From assembly GCA_030040895.1 (NCBI GenBank), contig JASHSJ010000030.1, positions 1 through 64,000 of the forward strand: 64,000 nucleotides of DNA, in the 5' to 3' direction. The notes beneath the pieces were generated by a model. It was given only the letters and a program-made list of their open reading frames with translations, made no database searches and was not told the origin of the DNA. The DNA comes from Microcaldota archaeon. Lineage in GTDB: Archaea > Micrarchaeota > Micrarchaeia > Micrarchaeales > Micrarchaeaceae. Every line of letters starts with the position of its first letter. The first letter of the stretch is position 1. The position numbers were made by a program, and so were the translations under genes. Shown here in pieces: positions 27,499 through 36,613 of this stretch.

Positions 27499-28638
27499 CT
27501 ACCTGTTTGCGATCTTTACTGCCTCCTTTATGTCAGCCGTATAAGTTCCGGCGCTTCCGGTTGTCTGGGATGCTGAGAGTTCCCCCACGCCTGCCTTTGA
27601 GAAAATGCCATAATAGAATGAGAGCGCGATATTGACAAACTCTGTCCTCGAAAGCACCATATCAAATCTTATCCTGAAACGCAGGGGCTTGGCGCTTACA
27701 AGCTTTGGAATGCCAAAGCCTAACGACATTCCTATGCCGAGCGCCCGCTCATACAACGGCTGCAGATTACCTTTTCTTGGTTGCTCATTAAATAGCTTTG
27801 CGCCTGCGCTGTATCCTATGAAATAGACTATCTTGCCGACTTCTTCGTTGTAGCTCCGGTCAAGCAGCGGCGTCCATGCAAGGGACAGGTAGTCCCGAGA
27901 AACTCCGCGCTGTCCCGAGGGATGGACCTGCATTTCCGCCGAATGCTCGACGAGCACTCCGGCAAACTTGTCCAGCGTGTCTATTCTCGGCGTGCTGCTC
28001 GCCGCCTGCGCCCTGTTGTAATCATAGGCAAACCAGCAATGCTCTGCTCCGTTGCTGGTGCATGTGATTTCGTACACCGGCGCCAGCTTGTTCGTTATCC
28101 CGCTTATGTATCCTGATATTATGCCGGATTCGAACGCGTGCGCGTTTATCGAGAGATTGGTTGCGCTCTTATTGAACATCTTTACCTCGGGCCTGTCCGC
28201 GAATGCCGAATATGTTAGATGGCTGTATCCCGCCGACTCCATGAACGACACAAGATCCGGTATGGGCTCTTCGGGAAGAGTGTAACGTTTTATCTGGTAG
28301 TTCTGCCTGTACAGCATCCTCCCAAGATAAACGCCGAAGTTGTAGCGGATATTTTCCATCTCGCTGCTCATGCTTGATACCGCGGAGCACATGAGTATGG
28401 CATCGTACGGGACCATGTCCTTTTCATTTGGAGCCTTCCTTGCCGATATCCTTCTCAGCATGCTCTCTTCATAAGCGGCTATCTGCTGCTCTCCGACAGG
28501 CTCAGCCTGAGGGAGCGGGTTGAATATTACGGGCTTGCGCCTGGGCTTGGCCTTGAGCTTTGCCCTCGCCTTGACTGTAATGTGCTTGGCCCCGGCTCCC
28601 CCGACCTTCTTAGCATTGGCCATAGGATTAGATATCAC
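27499..28638 (-). CDS. V4R-domain protein with basic N-terminal extension
   Basis: INAHAFESGIISGYISGITNKLAPVYEITCTSNGAEHCWFAYDY resembles the V4R ligand-binding signature; a second, diverged copy may follow. Confidence 0.6.
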   Translation of the reverse strand: MISNPMANAKKVGGAGAKHITVKARAKLKAKPRRKPVIFNPLPQAEPVGEQQIAAYEESMLRRISARKAPNEKDMVPYDAILMCSAVSSMSSEMENIRYNFGVYLGRMLYRQNYQIKRYTLPEEPIPDLVSFMESAGYSHLTYSAFADRPEVKMFNKSATNLSINAHAFESGIISGYISGITNKLAPVYEITCTSNGAEHCWFAYDYNRAQAASSTPRIDTLDKFAGVLVEHSAEMQVHPSGQRGVSRDYLSLAWTPLLDRSYNEEVGKIVYFIGYSAGAKLFNEQPRKGNLQPLYERALGIGMSLGFGIPKLVSAKPLRFRIRFDMVLSRTEFVNIALSFYYGIFSKAGVGELSASQTTGSAGTYTADIKEAVKIANR

Positions 28639-28663
28639 TCTAAAAGGTTTTAAACTCTAGGTT

Positions 28664-29188
28664 TCATCTGGAGTGCCTGCTTACTGCCTTCTTTTTCAGC
28701 ATGCAGCCGGGGTTTGAGAGCTTGTCAAGATAATACACTGATATGACAATGTTGACGGCCGACATAACTTCGAATATAAGGATTTCGTACGCTGATATGA
28801 AATTTATCAGCGACGTTATCGCTATGGAATTTATGCCTATTGCCGTAAGCCCGAACAGCAGTGGAGCGGTGCAGTTGCAGCCGCCGATTATGGTGCCCAG
28901 CACTGCAGTCGCGGTCCCAACTGAAGTTGAGGAGTACTTGGCTTCGTTGTTTATGCTATTGCCTACTGCGTATATGCCTATGGTCATGGCAATCGATGAA
29001 GTAAAAAGTAGCAAATAGATCAAGTACGGGGGAAGGACAACGATTACTGCACCGTGCTCCTGGATTCCGATCAGGAAGTTGAAGACATAGTAGTAGATGA
29101 CCAGTGCGGCGACGTTGATGAAGATGTACTTTGGCCCGTATATGCGCTTGAGACTGCTTGCAATCCTTCTTGCTGATATCATATGCAC
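28664..29188 (-). CDS. Polytopic membrane protein with GCNC motif
   Basis: About 5 hydrophobic segments; conserved-looking GTIIGGCNCTAPLLFGL; 3-nt gap to DUF929 gene. Confidence 0.65.
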   Translation of the reverse strand: MHMISARRIASSLKRIYGPKYIFINVAALVIYYYVFNFLIGIQEHGAVIVVLPPYLIYLLLFTSSIAMTIGIYAVGNSINNEAKYSSTSVGTATAVLGTIIGGCNCTAPLLFGLTAIGINSIAITSLINFISAYEILIFEVMSAVNIVISVYYLDKLSNPGCMLKKKAVSRHSR

Positions 29189-29191
29189 ATC

Positions 29192-30184
29192 TCAATCAAA
29201 ACCATAGGCATGTTCAAGCGCCTCTATGGCAGGAAGGCTGCACACCGGAGCTGAATTCCCGATTGACGGGCACAGTTCTGCTATGTATACATCAGCAGCA
29301 GCGTATTCGCCCCATGCAAACTGGTCGTTGAAGCTTGCCAGCTGGTTGAAGACATCTTGGTGGGTCATGTTGGTGAGTGGGAGGGTTCCGGCCGTAGTCG
29401 GAGTGCTATTGCCGAATACCTCTGCATCGGCGCCAACATTCAGGTATGTGCCCCAGTAGGTGAATGGAGTGCCCTGATACTCGCCCGTAGAGTTCATGAA
29501 CTCTATTGCAGAGGCGTATGTCGCATTGGGGGCAAGCGGCACGAAGTATGGCAGCGACTGCATCTCAAAGCCACCCTTTATTGGAGAATCGTATTCTATG
29601 GAGTAGAAGTTTATCAAGTCACTGTGATACTGGTTTCCGAACGTAGCGCCGGAACTTGTGGTGTAGTTGTTTATGTTCCAGTAAAGAGTCGGCACGTCTC
29701 CGTCCCCGAACGAGCTATATCCCGTGTAGAGTGCGCTGAAGTTGCCGAATCTGGAGAGAGCCAGTGCCATTGCCCACCTGTTCTCACCGCAGAATATGCA
29801 GGATATTGCACCCATGTATATTACGCTTGGTTTTCCGTTCACCATTATTGGCGCGTAGTTCAGGGTATTTGATATGCCGCTGCCCACAGTATCGGTAAGC
29901 GTCCCGTTGAGGAGCCGCGCTCCGGCGGTCTCAAAGTATGCGTTCGGCGCGTTGTTTATCACGCTTAGCTGGGACGGAGTTAGCGGGTTGTCTATTCCCG
30001 CCAGGGTCTGCCCAAGAGGCGGACCGTATATTGCAACCCGTATTACCGGATATTCCAGATACAAGACTATCCCGACAACAGCGAGTATCAGGATTGTGTT
30101 TATGCCCAGCAGTATATTGAACCTTCTGCGCAGGCCCTCTATGTCCTTATTTTTTCTTACGACTGCCATTAAATCATTCGCCAA
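29192..30184 (-). CDS. DUF929 family membrane-anchored thioredoxin-like protein
   Basis: N-terminal TM; KPSVIYMGAISCIFCGENRWAMALALSRFGNFS (CxxC after a thioredoxin-like strand). Confidence 0.78.
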   Translation of the reverse strand: MANDLMAVVRKNKDIEGLRRRFNILLGINTILILAVVGIVLYLEYPVIRVAIYGPPLGQTLAGIDNPLTPSQLSVINNAPNAYFETAGARLLNGTLTDTVGSGISNTLNYAPIMVNGKPSVIYMGAISCIFCGENRWAMALALSRFGNFSALYTGYSSFGDGDVPTLYWNINNYTTSSGATFGNQYHSDLINFYSIEYDSPIKGGFEMQSLPYFVPLAPNATYASAIEFMNSTGEYQGTPFTYWGTYLNVGADAEVFGNSTPTTAGTLPLTNMTHQDVFNQLASFNDQFAWGEYAAADVYIAELCPSIGNSAPVCSLPAIEALEHAYGFD

Positions 30185-30266
30185 TAAACTGGCGAGAGGA
30201 GTTTTACATCTATAAGATGTGCGCAGATGTATTTATTATTATCTCTTCATCAATCTAGAGGTTGTT

Positions 30267-31100
30267 ATGCCAGAGAAGTCGATGCTTTTGCAGATCGCAA
30301 AGGACATTACGCACAGAACCGCACAGAAAGTAGACCTGGCAGATGCACATTGCCACCTTGACTTGATCAGCGATACCAAAATCATCCATGATGCCATAGA
30401 GGCAGGCGTTTCAACAATCATAACCGATGGCATAAACATTGCAACGAACAGAAAGGCGCTGAAGCTTGCGGACTGGAAGCACATATTTCCTGCGCTCGGC
30501 ATGGATCCAGAGACCGCTCTGGCAATAAAAGAGCACGATCTCGAGAAGGAGATATCTGAAACAGAAGAATTGATCAGGGCCAATGCAAACAACATAGTGG
30601 CAATAGGAGAGATAGGGCTGGACTACATGAAAGCATGGGAGGAGAAGAAGATAGCAAGGCAGAAAACAGTTTTCGGCAGGATGCTTGACCTGGCGCTGGA
30701 ACTCAATCTGCCAGTCAGCGTGCATTCAAGAAATTCCATGAATGATGTAATTGAAATATTGCACAAGAAAGGGCTCAAGAAAGTTCAGTTGCACTATTTT
30801 GAAGGAGATTCTGATCAAGCAAAGAAGGCGGTTGAACTAGGCTACATGATATCAATACCTCCCGCGCTCACAACGAAGAGAAAGGTAGTGATAAAATACA
30901 CCGACATAAGCAATCTTATGGCAGAGAGCGATTCTCCAGTTGTAGGAAAGAGTCCTAAGGAAGTGGATATATCGGTGCAGATGGTTGCAAACATAAAAGA
31001 GATTCCGTTCGACAGGGCGGCAGAGGCACTAACATTAAATACGAAGAGGTTCTTTAATATTCATCCGAAGCCGCAAGGCCCTGGATCCATCAGATCATGA
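30267..31100 (+). CDS. TatD-family metal-dependent hydrolase
   Basis: DAHCHLD; IGEIGLDY; PVSVHSRN. Start reset to the ATG at 30267. Confidence 0.9.
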   Translation: MPEKSMLLQIAKDITHRTAQKVDLADAHCHLDLISDTKIIHDAIEAGVSTIITDGINIATNRKALKLADWKHIFPALGMDPETALAIKEHDLEKEISETEELIRANANNIVAIGEIGLDYMKAWEEKKIARQKTVFGRMLDLALELNLPVSVHSRNSMNDVIEILHKKGLKKVQLHYFEGDSDQAKKAVELGYMISIPPALTTKRKVVIKYTDISNLMAESDSPVVGKSPKEVDISVQMVANIKEIPFDRAAEALTLNTKRFFNIHPKPQGPGSIRS

Positions 31101-31101
31101 T

Positions 31102-31176
31102 GGGCTCGTAGCTCAGCTTGGATAGAGCGACAGCCTTCTAAGCTGAAGGTCGCGGGTTCAAATCCCGCCGAGCCCG
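31102..31176 (+). tRNA. tRNA-Arg (anticodon TCT)
   Basis: Acceptor gggctcg/cgagccc, D-arm agctcag, anticodon loop cTTCTaa between cagc/gctg, T-arm gcgggttcaaatcccgc. Confidence 0.93.
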
Positions 31177-31214
31177 TTCAAAGTGAATGGTGTTTGAAGA
31201 AAAGCATGCGTAGA

Positions 31215-31709
31215 TTAGTTTGTCTGTTCACCTTGCGCATTGTCTGCTTCATCCTGCTTTGAGCCCTCCCTGCTCTGCCTTCCGCCCCTCTTTGCCTGCT
31301 TGTCGGTCTTAGCGTTTGCAAACTGTATAGAAAGATCTTCATCTGCTGTGCTGTCCATCCACGCCTTTATGTAAGTTGCAATATTCCTGAATGGCTTGCT
31401 GTATCTGTCTGTGAGCATATAGGCAGTTCCTTCGTGCTTTAGGAGGCCAATCTGTACGGCGTAGTCAAGATACCTCTTTGCAGTAGCTACTGGAACTGCT
31501 GCAGGAATCTCCTTTAATCTGAGCTGGCCCTTCTTCTTGACTTCGAGCAGAAGCAATGAGAATCTATATGCCTCAGTCTCATTGTCGTAGAATATCTTGG
31601 CTATCTCCTTGACTTTTACGTCCTTGAGCTTGTCCTTCAGCGGAGCATCCTCAAACTCCCAATACTTGATGCCCATCTTATCACGTGACTGGCCGATATT
31701 ATTGCTCAC
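31215..31709 (-). CDS. Winged-helix-like protein upstream-coupled to DRG GTPase
   Basis: KKKGQLRLKEIPAAVPVATAKRYLDYAVQIGLLKHEGTAYMLTDR resembles wHTH; ATGA overlap with DRG gene. Confidence 0.55.
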   Translation of the reverse strand: MSNNIGQSRDKMGIKYWEFEDAPLKDKLKDVKVKEIAKIFYDNETEAYRFSLLLLEVKKKGQLRLKEIPAAVPVATAKRYLDYAVQIGLLKHEGTAYMLTDRYSKPFRNIATYIKAWMDSTADEDLSIQFANAKTDKQAKRGGRQSREGSKQDEADNAQGEQTN

Positions 31710-32809
31710 TTGTTTTTAATAAATGTTATGGTATCGCCCTCCTGCAGTACATGGGCTATGCCTACCCTCTGATTTGAAAACCTTGCACTCGGGCCTGTTA
31801 TGTATGCGCACTTTAGCTCATCTACTATCTCAGTATGGAATTTCTTTGCCGCAACTCCCACAGTTGCCCCCTTCTTTAGTATCATGGGATGGCCTTCCTC
31901 GCCGATTCTCGGCTTTAGATATATCGTTATTATGCCGAGTCCCTCATATATCGCTGCCTTGAGCTGCGGAATGTTGATTCCTTCAGTCGCACTTATTGGT
32001 ATTGTCTTCATGCCATACTTCTTTGTGAACTCGTTCGCCACTTTCTGGTAATCGCCCCTTGTGTCCACCTTGTTGAGGACGACAATTGCCCTCATGTAGT
32101 GGATATCTCCGGTCACTATGTCAATGAATGTGTCTTCGTCGACCTTGTCCCATACTGAAACATCAGCATTGTGTATCCCAAGGCCTATGAGTATTGTCTC
32201 TATGTCCTGGCCAGGCAATCCAGACTTGTTCACTTCTATCTTTATTCCTCCAATCAGGCGCTCGCTTATCTGCAGCGATGGCTTCTTCTCGTTCAGCCTT
32301 ATCTTGAGCTGCTTGAACTCGTTTAGAAGTTTGTCGAACTGCTCCATGTTATTTATGTCTATTACAAAAACAATCAGATCTGCGGGCTTGAGTGCTGCCA
32401 TTACTATTCTGCCGCCGCCCACACCAAGATGCGCATCTTCTATGAGCCCGGGCATGTCGAATATCTGTACGTGGGCTTCCTTGTATATCATCGTTCCTGG
32501 TATTATCGTTGTGGTAGTGAATGCATACTGCGCAGTCTTGGACCTTGTGTTTGCTATGGCATTGATGAGCGATGACTTTCCGGCGCTTGGGAAACCCACC
32601 AGGGCAACTGTCGCATCTCCAGTCTTCTTCACAAAGAATCCTTCTCCGTGAACCTTCCTGCTCGCGACTACTATGTCGCGCTTTATCTTTGCTACCTTAG
32701 CCCTGAGGATCCTTATGTGCTTGTTTGTCTTCTTGTTGTCCTTAGTCTTGGATACCTCTTCAGTTAGCTCTTCGAGTTTTTGTTCAAGTGCTGCTTTCTT
32801 ATCTGGCAA
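31706..32809 (-). CDS. DRG/Obg-family GTP-binding protein
   Basis: VALVGFPSAGKSSLINAIANTRS; FDMPGLIEDAHLGVGGG; VLNKVD; TGS domain at C-terminus. Confidence 0.93.
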   Translation of the reverse strand: MPDKKAALEQKLEELTEEVSKTKDNKKTNKHIRILRAKVAKIKRDIVVASRKVHGEGFFVKKTGDATVALVGFPSAGKSSLINAIANTRSKTAQYAFTTTTIIPGTMIYKEAHVQIFDMPGLIEDAHLGVGGGRIVMAALKPADLIVFVIDINNMEQFDKLLNEFKQLKIRLNEKKPSLQISERLIGGIKIEVNKSGLPGQDIETILIGLGIHNADVSVWDKVDEDTFIDIVTGDIHYMRAIVVLNKVDTRGDYQKVANEFTKKYGMKTIPISATEGINIPQLKAAIYEGLGIITIYLKPRIGEEGHPMILKKGATVGVAAKKFHTEIVDELKCAYITGPSARFSNQRVGIAHVLQEGDTITFIKNK

Positions 32810-32813
32810 AATA

Positions 32814-33212
32814 TCACATGTTGATGTTGAAGAAACCGGGCATTCCGCGGAATGGGACTGGTTCTATTCTCTCGGTTTTTGATATTATATAACCGTACTT
32901 CGGCATAGCTGTGCCCCAGCCCTCTGACTCTAGTTCCTTCTTTGTAGCAAGGTGTAGATTGGCATCCGCCGCGAAATCCTCGAAAGTATCGTATCTCTTT
33001 ACTGCATTTATGAACGCCTTTCCTATTACCATGCCAGTTGGTAGAGAATCAAATCCGAAATCTTTTAGTATATCCGGACTTGTGCCGCTCTTGCAGGCAT
33101 AAACGTAGAACCAGCCCCTGTGACTTGTGTTCTTGTTCCTGGTCTCTATCTTCTTCTTTCCCGAAATCAAAAGCTCTGCCCAAGGTTGGCTGAGCGCTAA
33201 GGCTTTCATCAT
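32814..33212 (-). CDS. ASCH domain protein
   Basis: ALSQPWAELLISGKKKIETRNKNTSHRGWFYVYA. Confidence 0.85.
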   Translation of the reverse strand: MMKALALSQPWAELLISGKKKIETRNKNTSHRGWFYVYACKSGTSPDILKDFGFDSLPTGMVIGKAFINAVKRYDTFEDFAADANLHLATKKELESEGWGTAMPKYGYIISKTERIEPVPFRGMPGFFNINM

Positions 33213-33220
33213 TATTACCC

Positions 33221-33607
33221 TTACGTGTGGATCCTGTATGTCCTAGACGCATAGCTTGCGTATTTGTATATGTATAGGCACAGGCTGAAAAAGAATGCAA
33301 TCTCGAATATTCCTGATACCAGCTCTGCCTTGTTCAATAACACTAGGATTACGGATATCATTATCAGGAACACAGGTATGAGCACAGGGTGGGTTGGCGC
33401 ATCTTCGACTATCCTTCCGGGCTTGGTTTCCTCAATGCTCCTTGAGGGGAACATTAGGAACCCGAACGTGAAAAGCAATATGCTGAAATCCAGCAGCACA
33501 TCGTAGCGGTCCAGCGCTATTGAAATAACCGCGGCTACTACTATGAGAAGCTGCACGACCAGCCAGAACTTGCCCTCCATCGGTATTTTGTGTTGTCTTT
33601 GCATCAT
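33221..33607 (-). CDS. Small multi-TM membrane protein
   Basis: Four hydrophobic segments; co-oriented with srp54. Confidence 0.6.
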   Translation of the reverse strand: MMQRQHKIPMEGKFWLVVQLLIVVAAVISIALDRYDVLLDFSILLFTFGFLMFPSRSIEETKPGRIVEDAPTHPVLIPVFLIMISVILVLLNKAELVSGIFEIAFFFSLCLYIYKYASYASRTYRIHT

Positions 33608-33608
33608 A

Positions 33609-34913
33609 TCACATCATCTTTCCGAATCTCTTCTTGAAGTTTCTGTCATTCTTCATTGTATCGAACATCTTCTTCATCTTGTTGAACTCTGATATCATCG
33701 AATGCACGTCCTTTTCTGATGTTCCGCTGCCTTTTGCTATCCTCCTTATCCTGTCCGGATTGTGTAGCAGCTTCGCATTCTTCCTCTCTGCCACTGTCAT
33801 AGAGCTTATTATTGTCTTATATTTGTTTAGTTTCTCCTCCCCCTGCTCTATCATTTCCTTTGGCACATCGGGAGCGCCCAGCATTCCAAACACGTTCTTT
33901 AGAGGCCCCATCTTGTTTATGGCCTTTAGCTGGCTGTAGAAGGTATCGAAGTTTAGTTCCTCTGCCTGCACTTCCTCCTGGGTAAGGTTTGCCTCCTTGA
34001 CCGCATCCTGGACATGTGATACAAGAGAAGCTATATCTGGTATTCCGAGCAGTCTTCCAATGAACTTGTCGGCATCATATTGCTCAAGGCTGTTTAGCTT
34101 CTCGCCAATTCCTATGAACATGACTGGCGCCTTTGCCGCATTTGCCGCGCTCAGTGCGCCACCCCCCTTCCCAGATCCGTCCATCTTTGTTACAAGAACC
34201 CCTGATATCTTCACCGCATTATTGAACTCCCTGGCCTGTGCGCCCGCCACCTGGCCTATGTCGGCGCTTATGACCAGTATTTTTTCATCTGGATTGAACG
34301 AATCTGAGACTGACTTCAGTTCTTTTATCAGTGCCCCATCGAGCGCGTTCCTGCCACTCGTATCGCAGATAACCACTTGCTTGTCCTTCAATGCCTTGAG
34401 GCCCTCCCTTGCTATCTTTCCTGCATCCTTCTCCCCTTTCATTCCAAAGAAAGCGATGTTTGCTGTCTTTGACAGCGTTTCAAGCTGCTCATATGCTGCA
34501 GGCCTTGACACATCGCAGCATATTACTCCGGCGCTTAGTCCCCTGTCCTGATAGAACTTGGCCAGCTTTGCTGCGCTTGTTGTCTTTCCAGATCCGTACA
34601 GTCCTAGTAACAATATCTTTTGTTTCTGGAGCTTGGGCGTATATGTTGCGCCCATGAGTTTGACAAGCTCATCGTAGATGATATTGGTTATATAATCAGT
34701 CGGGGCCAGTCCTGGGGGTGGCTTGCTCCCCAGCGCCTTCTCTTCTATTTCCTTTGTGAAGTTGAGAACCAGCTGTACCTCTACGTCTGCGCTCAGCAGG
34801 GTCTTCTGGAGATCCTTGTTGAACTCCTTGATGGTCTTTGCATCTATAATGGTAGACCGCGTCAGCTTTGCTATGGCCTGCCGCAATCCTTCTCCCAAGT
34901 CCATAGGAATCAA
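33609..34913 (-). CDS. srp54: Signal recognition particle GTPase SRP54 (likely start at the internal ATG encoding MDLGEGLRQ)
   Basis: LLGLYGSGKTTSAAKLAKF; DTSGRNALD; methionine-rich M domain. Confidence 0.94.
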   Translation of the reverse strand: MIPMDLGEGLRQAIAKLTRSTIIDAKTIKEFNKDLQKTLLSADVEVQLVLNFTKEIEEKALGSKPPPGLAPTDYITNIIYDELVKLMGATYTPKLQKQKILLLGLYGSGKTTSAAKLAKFYQDRGLSAGVICCDVSRPAAYEQLETLSKTANIAFFGMKGEKDAGKIAREGLKALKDKQVVICDTSGRNALDGALIKELKSVSDSFNPDEKILVISADIGQVAGAQAREFNNAVKISGVLVTKMDGSGKGGGALSAANAAKAPVMFIGIGEKLNSLEQYDADKFIGRLLGIPDIASLVSHVQDAVKEANLTQEEVQAEELNFDTFYSQLKAINKMGPLKNVFGMLGAPDVPKEMIEQGEEKLNKYKTIISSMTVAERKNAKLLHNPDRIRRIAKGSGTSEKDVHSMISEFNKMKKMFDTMKNDRNFKKRFGKMM

Positions 34914-34976
34914 TAATGAGATGAATTCCTTTTGATATTTACCTTTTTATTTATGCCTATATAAATGGTCATTATG

Positions 34977-36110
34977 AAGATGATTATAACGCAGGCGAAC
35001 CTCACTTTGATAGGAGGAGCGGAGCGGACGCTGCTAAAGATTGCAAAGCATTACAAAGCCAAGATCTACACTGCTGAATATGATCCAAGGGGCGTATTTC
35101 CAGGATACGCCGACCTTGACGTTGAAGTGGTGAAGAAGGGCATGATAAGCAGCGTACTTCCATATGGAAGGGCCATGCAAGGGCTCCACTATGGGCTCTC
35201 TTTCTATGGCTTAAAGCTGGATGACTATGATGTCATAAACGCGCACATAGCGCCATCGCACTGGATCAGGAACAAGAACGAAAGAGTGCTGTGGTACTGC
35301 CATACTCCTCTCCGCGAGGTCTGGGACCTCTACAAATATAGGATGCAGATGAAGCCATTGCACCAGAGAATAATACACGGCGCAGGAGCAAGAGTCATAC
35401 GCACCATAGATAGAAAGGTTGTCAATGACATAGAGTTCATATTCACAAACAGCAAATATACAAGGCAAAGGGTCATTGAGTACTTCGGCAGGACTGATGC
35501 ACAGACACTTGATAGTGCGCTAGAATATGAAAATTATAAATACAGGGGAGACGAGAAGTTTTTCTTCTATCCTGGAAGATTTTCTCCAAACAAGCAGCAG
35601 CTGTTTGCAATTGAAGCATTCAGGATATTCAGGAGAATGGCGAAGAATGACAAATACAAACTCGTACTTGCCGGCGCGGTGTCAAGAGATTCGGCATACC
35701 AGTCTTATTACGATGAAGTTCTGGAAGCCGCCAGGGCCGCAGGAAACGTGAAGGTTCTAACAAACATAAGCGATGAGGCACTGAGAAAGCTATACGGAAC
35801 GTGCACTGCTGCCCTTTATCCGCCACTCCATGAGGACTATGGGCTCATACCGTTGGAGGCCATGGCAAGCGGCAAGCCGATAATATCGCTTGATGAAGGC
35901 GGACCTCGCGAGACCATAGAAAACGGCAGAACGGGATTTTTGGTTAGAACGCCGAGGGAGATGGCTGATAAGATGCTCTGGACTGCACAGAATCCATCTC
36001 TGGCCAGAAGGATGGGCAAGGCGGGCGTAGAACGCGTCAAGAAGCGCTACAGCTACGAGAAGTTCTTCGAGGTGTATGACAAAAAGGTCAGGCAGGTGGC
36101 CAAGTCCTGA
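34977..36110 (+). CDS. GT4-type glycosyltransferase
   Basis: FFYPGRFSPNKQQLFAIEAFRIF; LYPPLHEDYGLIPLEAMASGKPIISLDEGGPRETI. Confidence 0.9.
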   Translation, partial: KMIITQANLTLIGGAERTLLKIAKHYKAKIYTAEYDPRGVFPGYADLDVEVVKKGMISSVLPYGRAMQGLHYGLSFYGLKLDDYDVINAHIAPSHWIRNKNERVLWYCHTPLREVWDLYKYRMQMKPLHQRIIHGAGARVIRTIDRKVVNDIEFIFTNSKYTRQRVIEYFGRTDAQTLDSALEYENYKYRGDEKFFFYPGRFSPNKQQLFAIEAFRIFRRMAKNDKYKLVLAGAVSRDSAYQSYYDEVLEAARAAGNVKVLTNISDEALRKLYGTCTAALYPPLHEDYGLIPLEAMASGKPIISLDEGGPRETIENGRTGFLVRTPREMADKMLWTAQNPSLARRMGKAGVERVKKRYSYEKFFEVYDKKVRQVAKS

Positions 36111-36114
36111 TTGA

Positions 36115-36480
36115 TCAGATCTCTTCCTCTTCTTCCTGCTTTTCCGGCTTCTTCTGCTTCGTTTCCGGAGGCCTCATCTCTATCGCGTATTTTGATATGA
36201 CCTTGGCGGCATGATCCAGAGCCCTCCTTATGTTTGCTTCAGTATTTGTCCCTGTGCAGATCATCTTGCCGTTCTTGAAGAGTATTATTTTGGCTTTTGG
36301 CTCGGTTATCTTGAATATCGCACCGGGAAACTGCTCCGGCTCGTAGTCAACGGCCTTCACCTCCTTCGAAAGCGCGTATAGGTCTATTATCGCATGAAGG
36401 TCTGCGCTAACCACTATGTTCTGTATCTTTATCACCGGCATCGGTATGTTGTTGCTACTTCCCCTGCCCGTCTTTGCCAT
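36115..36480 (-). CDS. tbp: TATA-box binding protein with a single TBP repeat
   Basis: IKIQNIVVSADLHAIIDLYALSKEVKAVDYEPEQFPGAIFKITEPKAKIILFKNGKMICTGTNTEANIRRALDHAAKVISKYAIE, then acidic tail EKQEEEEEI; only one repeat. Confidence 0.85.
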   Translation of the reverse strand: MAKTGRGSSNNIPMPVIKIQNIVVSADLHAIIDLYALSKEVKAVDYEPEQFPGAIFKITEPKAKIILFKNGKMICTGTNTEANIRRALDHAAKVISKYAIEMRPPETKQKKPEKQEEEEEI

Positions 36481-36613
36481 AAAATCCAGCCTAATCCCTT
36501 GTACTTCCTATTAACTTATTTGGGAGCAAATAAAAGGCTATAGGAAAGGGCCTTTACTGTAAAAGCTTTATAAAATGGGGTTCCTCAAGTCTATAGCCCT
36601 ATCGAGTGAACAG

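Noticed and set aside
32814-33212. Novel RNA-binding system from ASCH gene beside DRG
   Set aside because: ASCH proteins are widespread and this one shows no unusual architecture; kept as an ordinary feature.
36115-36480. Frameshifted or truncated normal two-repeat TBP
   Set aside because: The repeat is intact and ends in an acidic tail. Flanking space is filled by a convergent gene at 36110 and only about 95 bp upstream, and no second-repeat sequence is visible in other frames.
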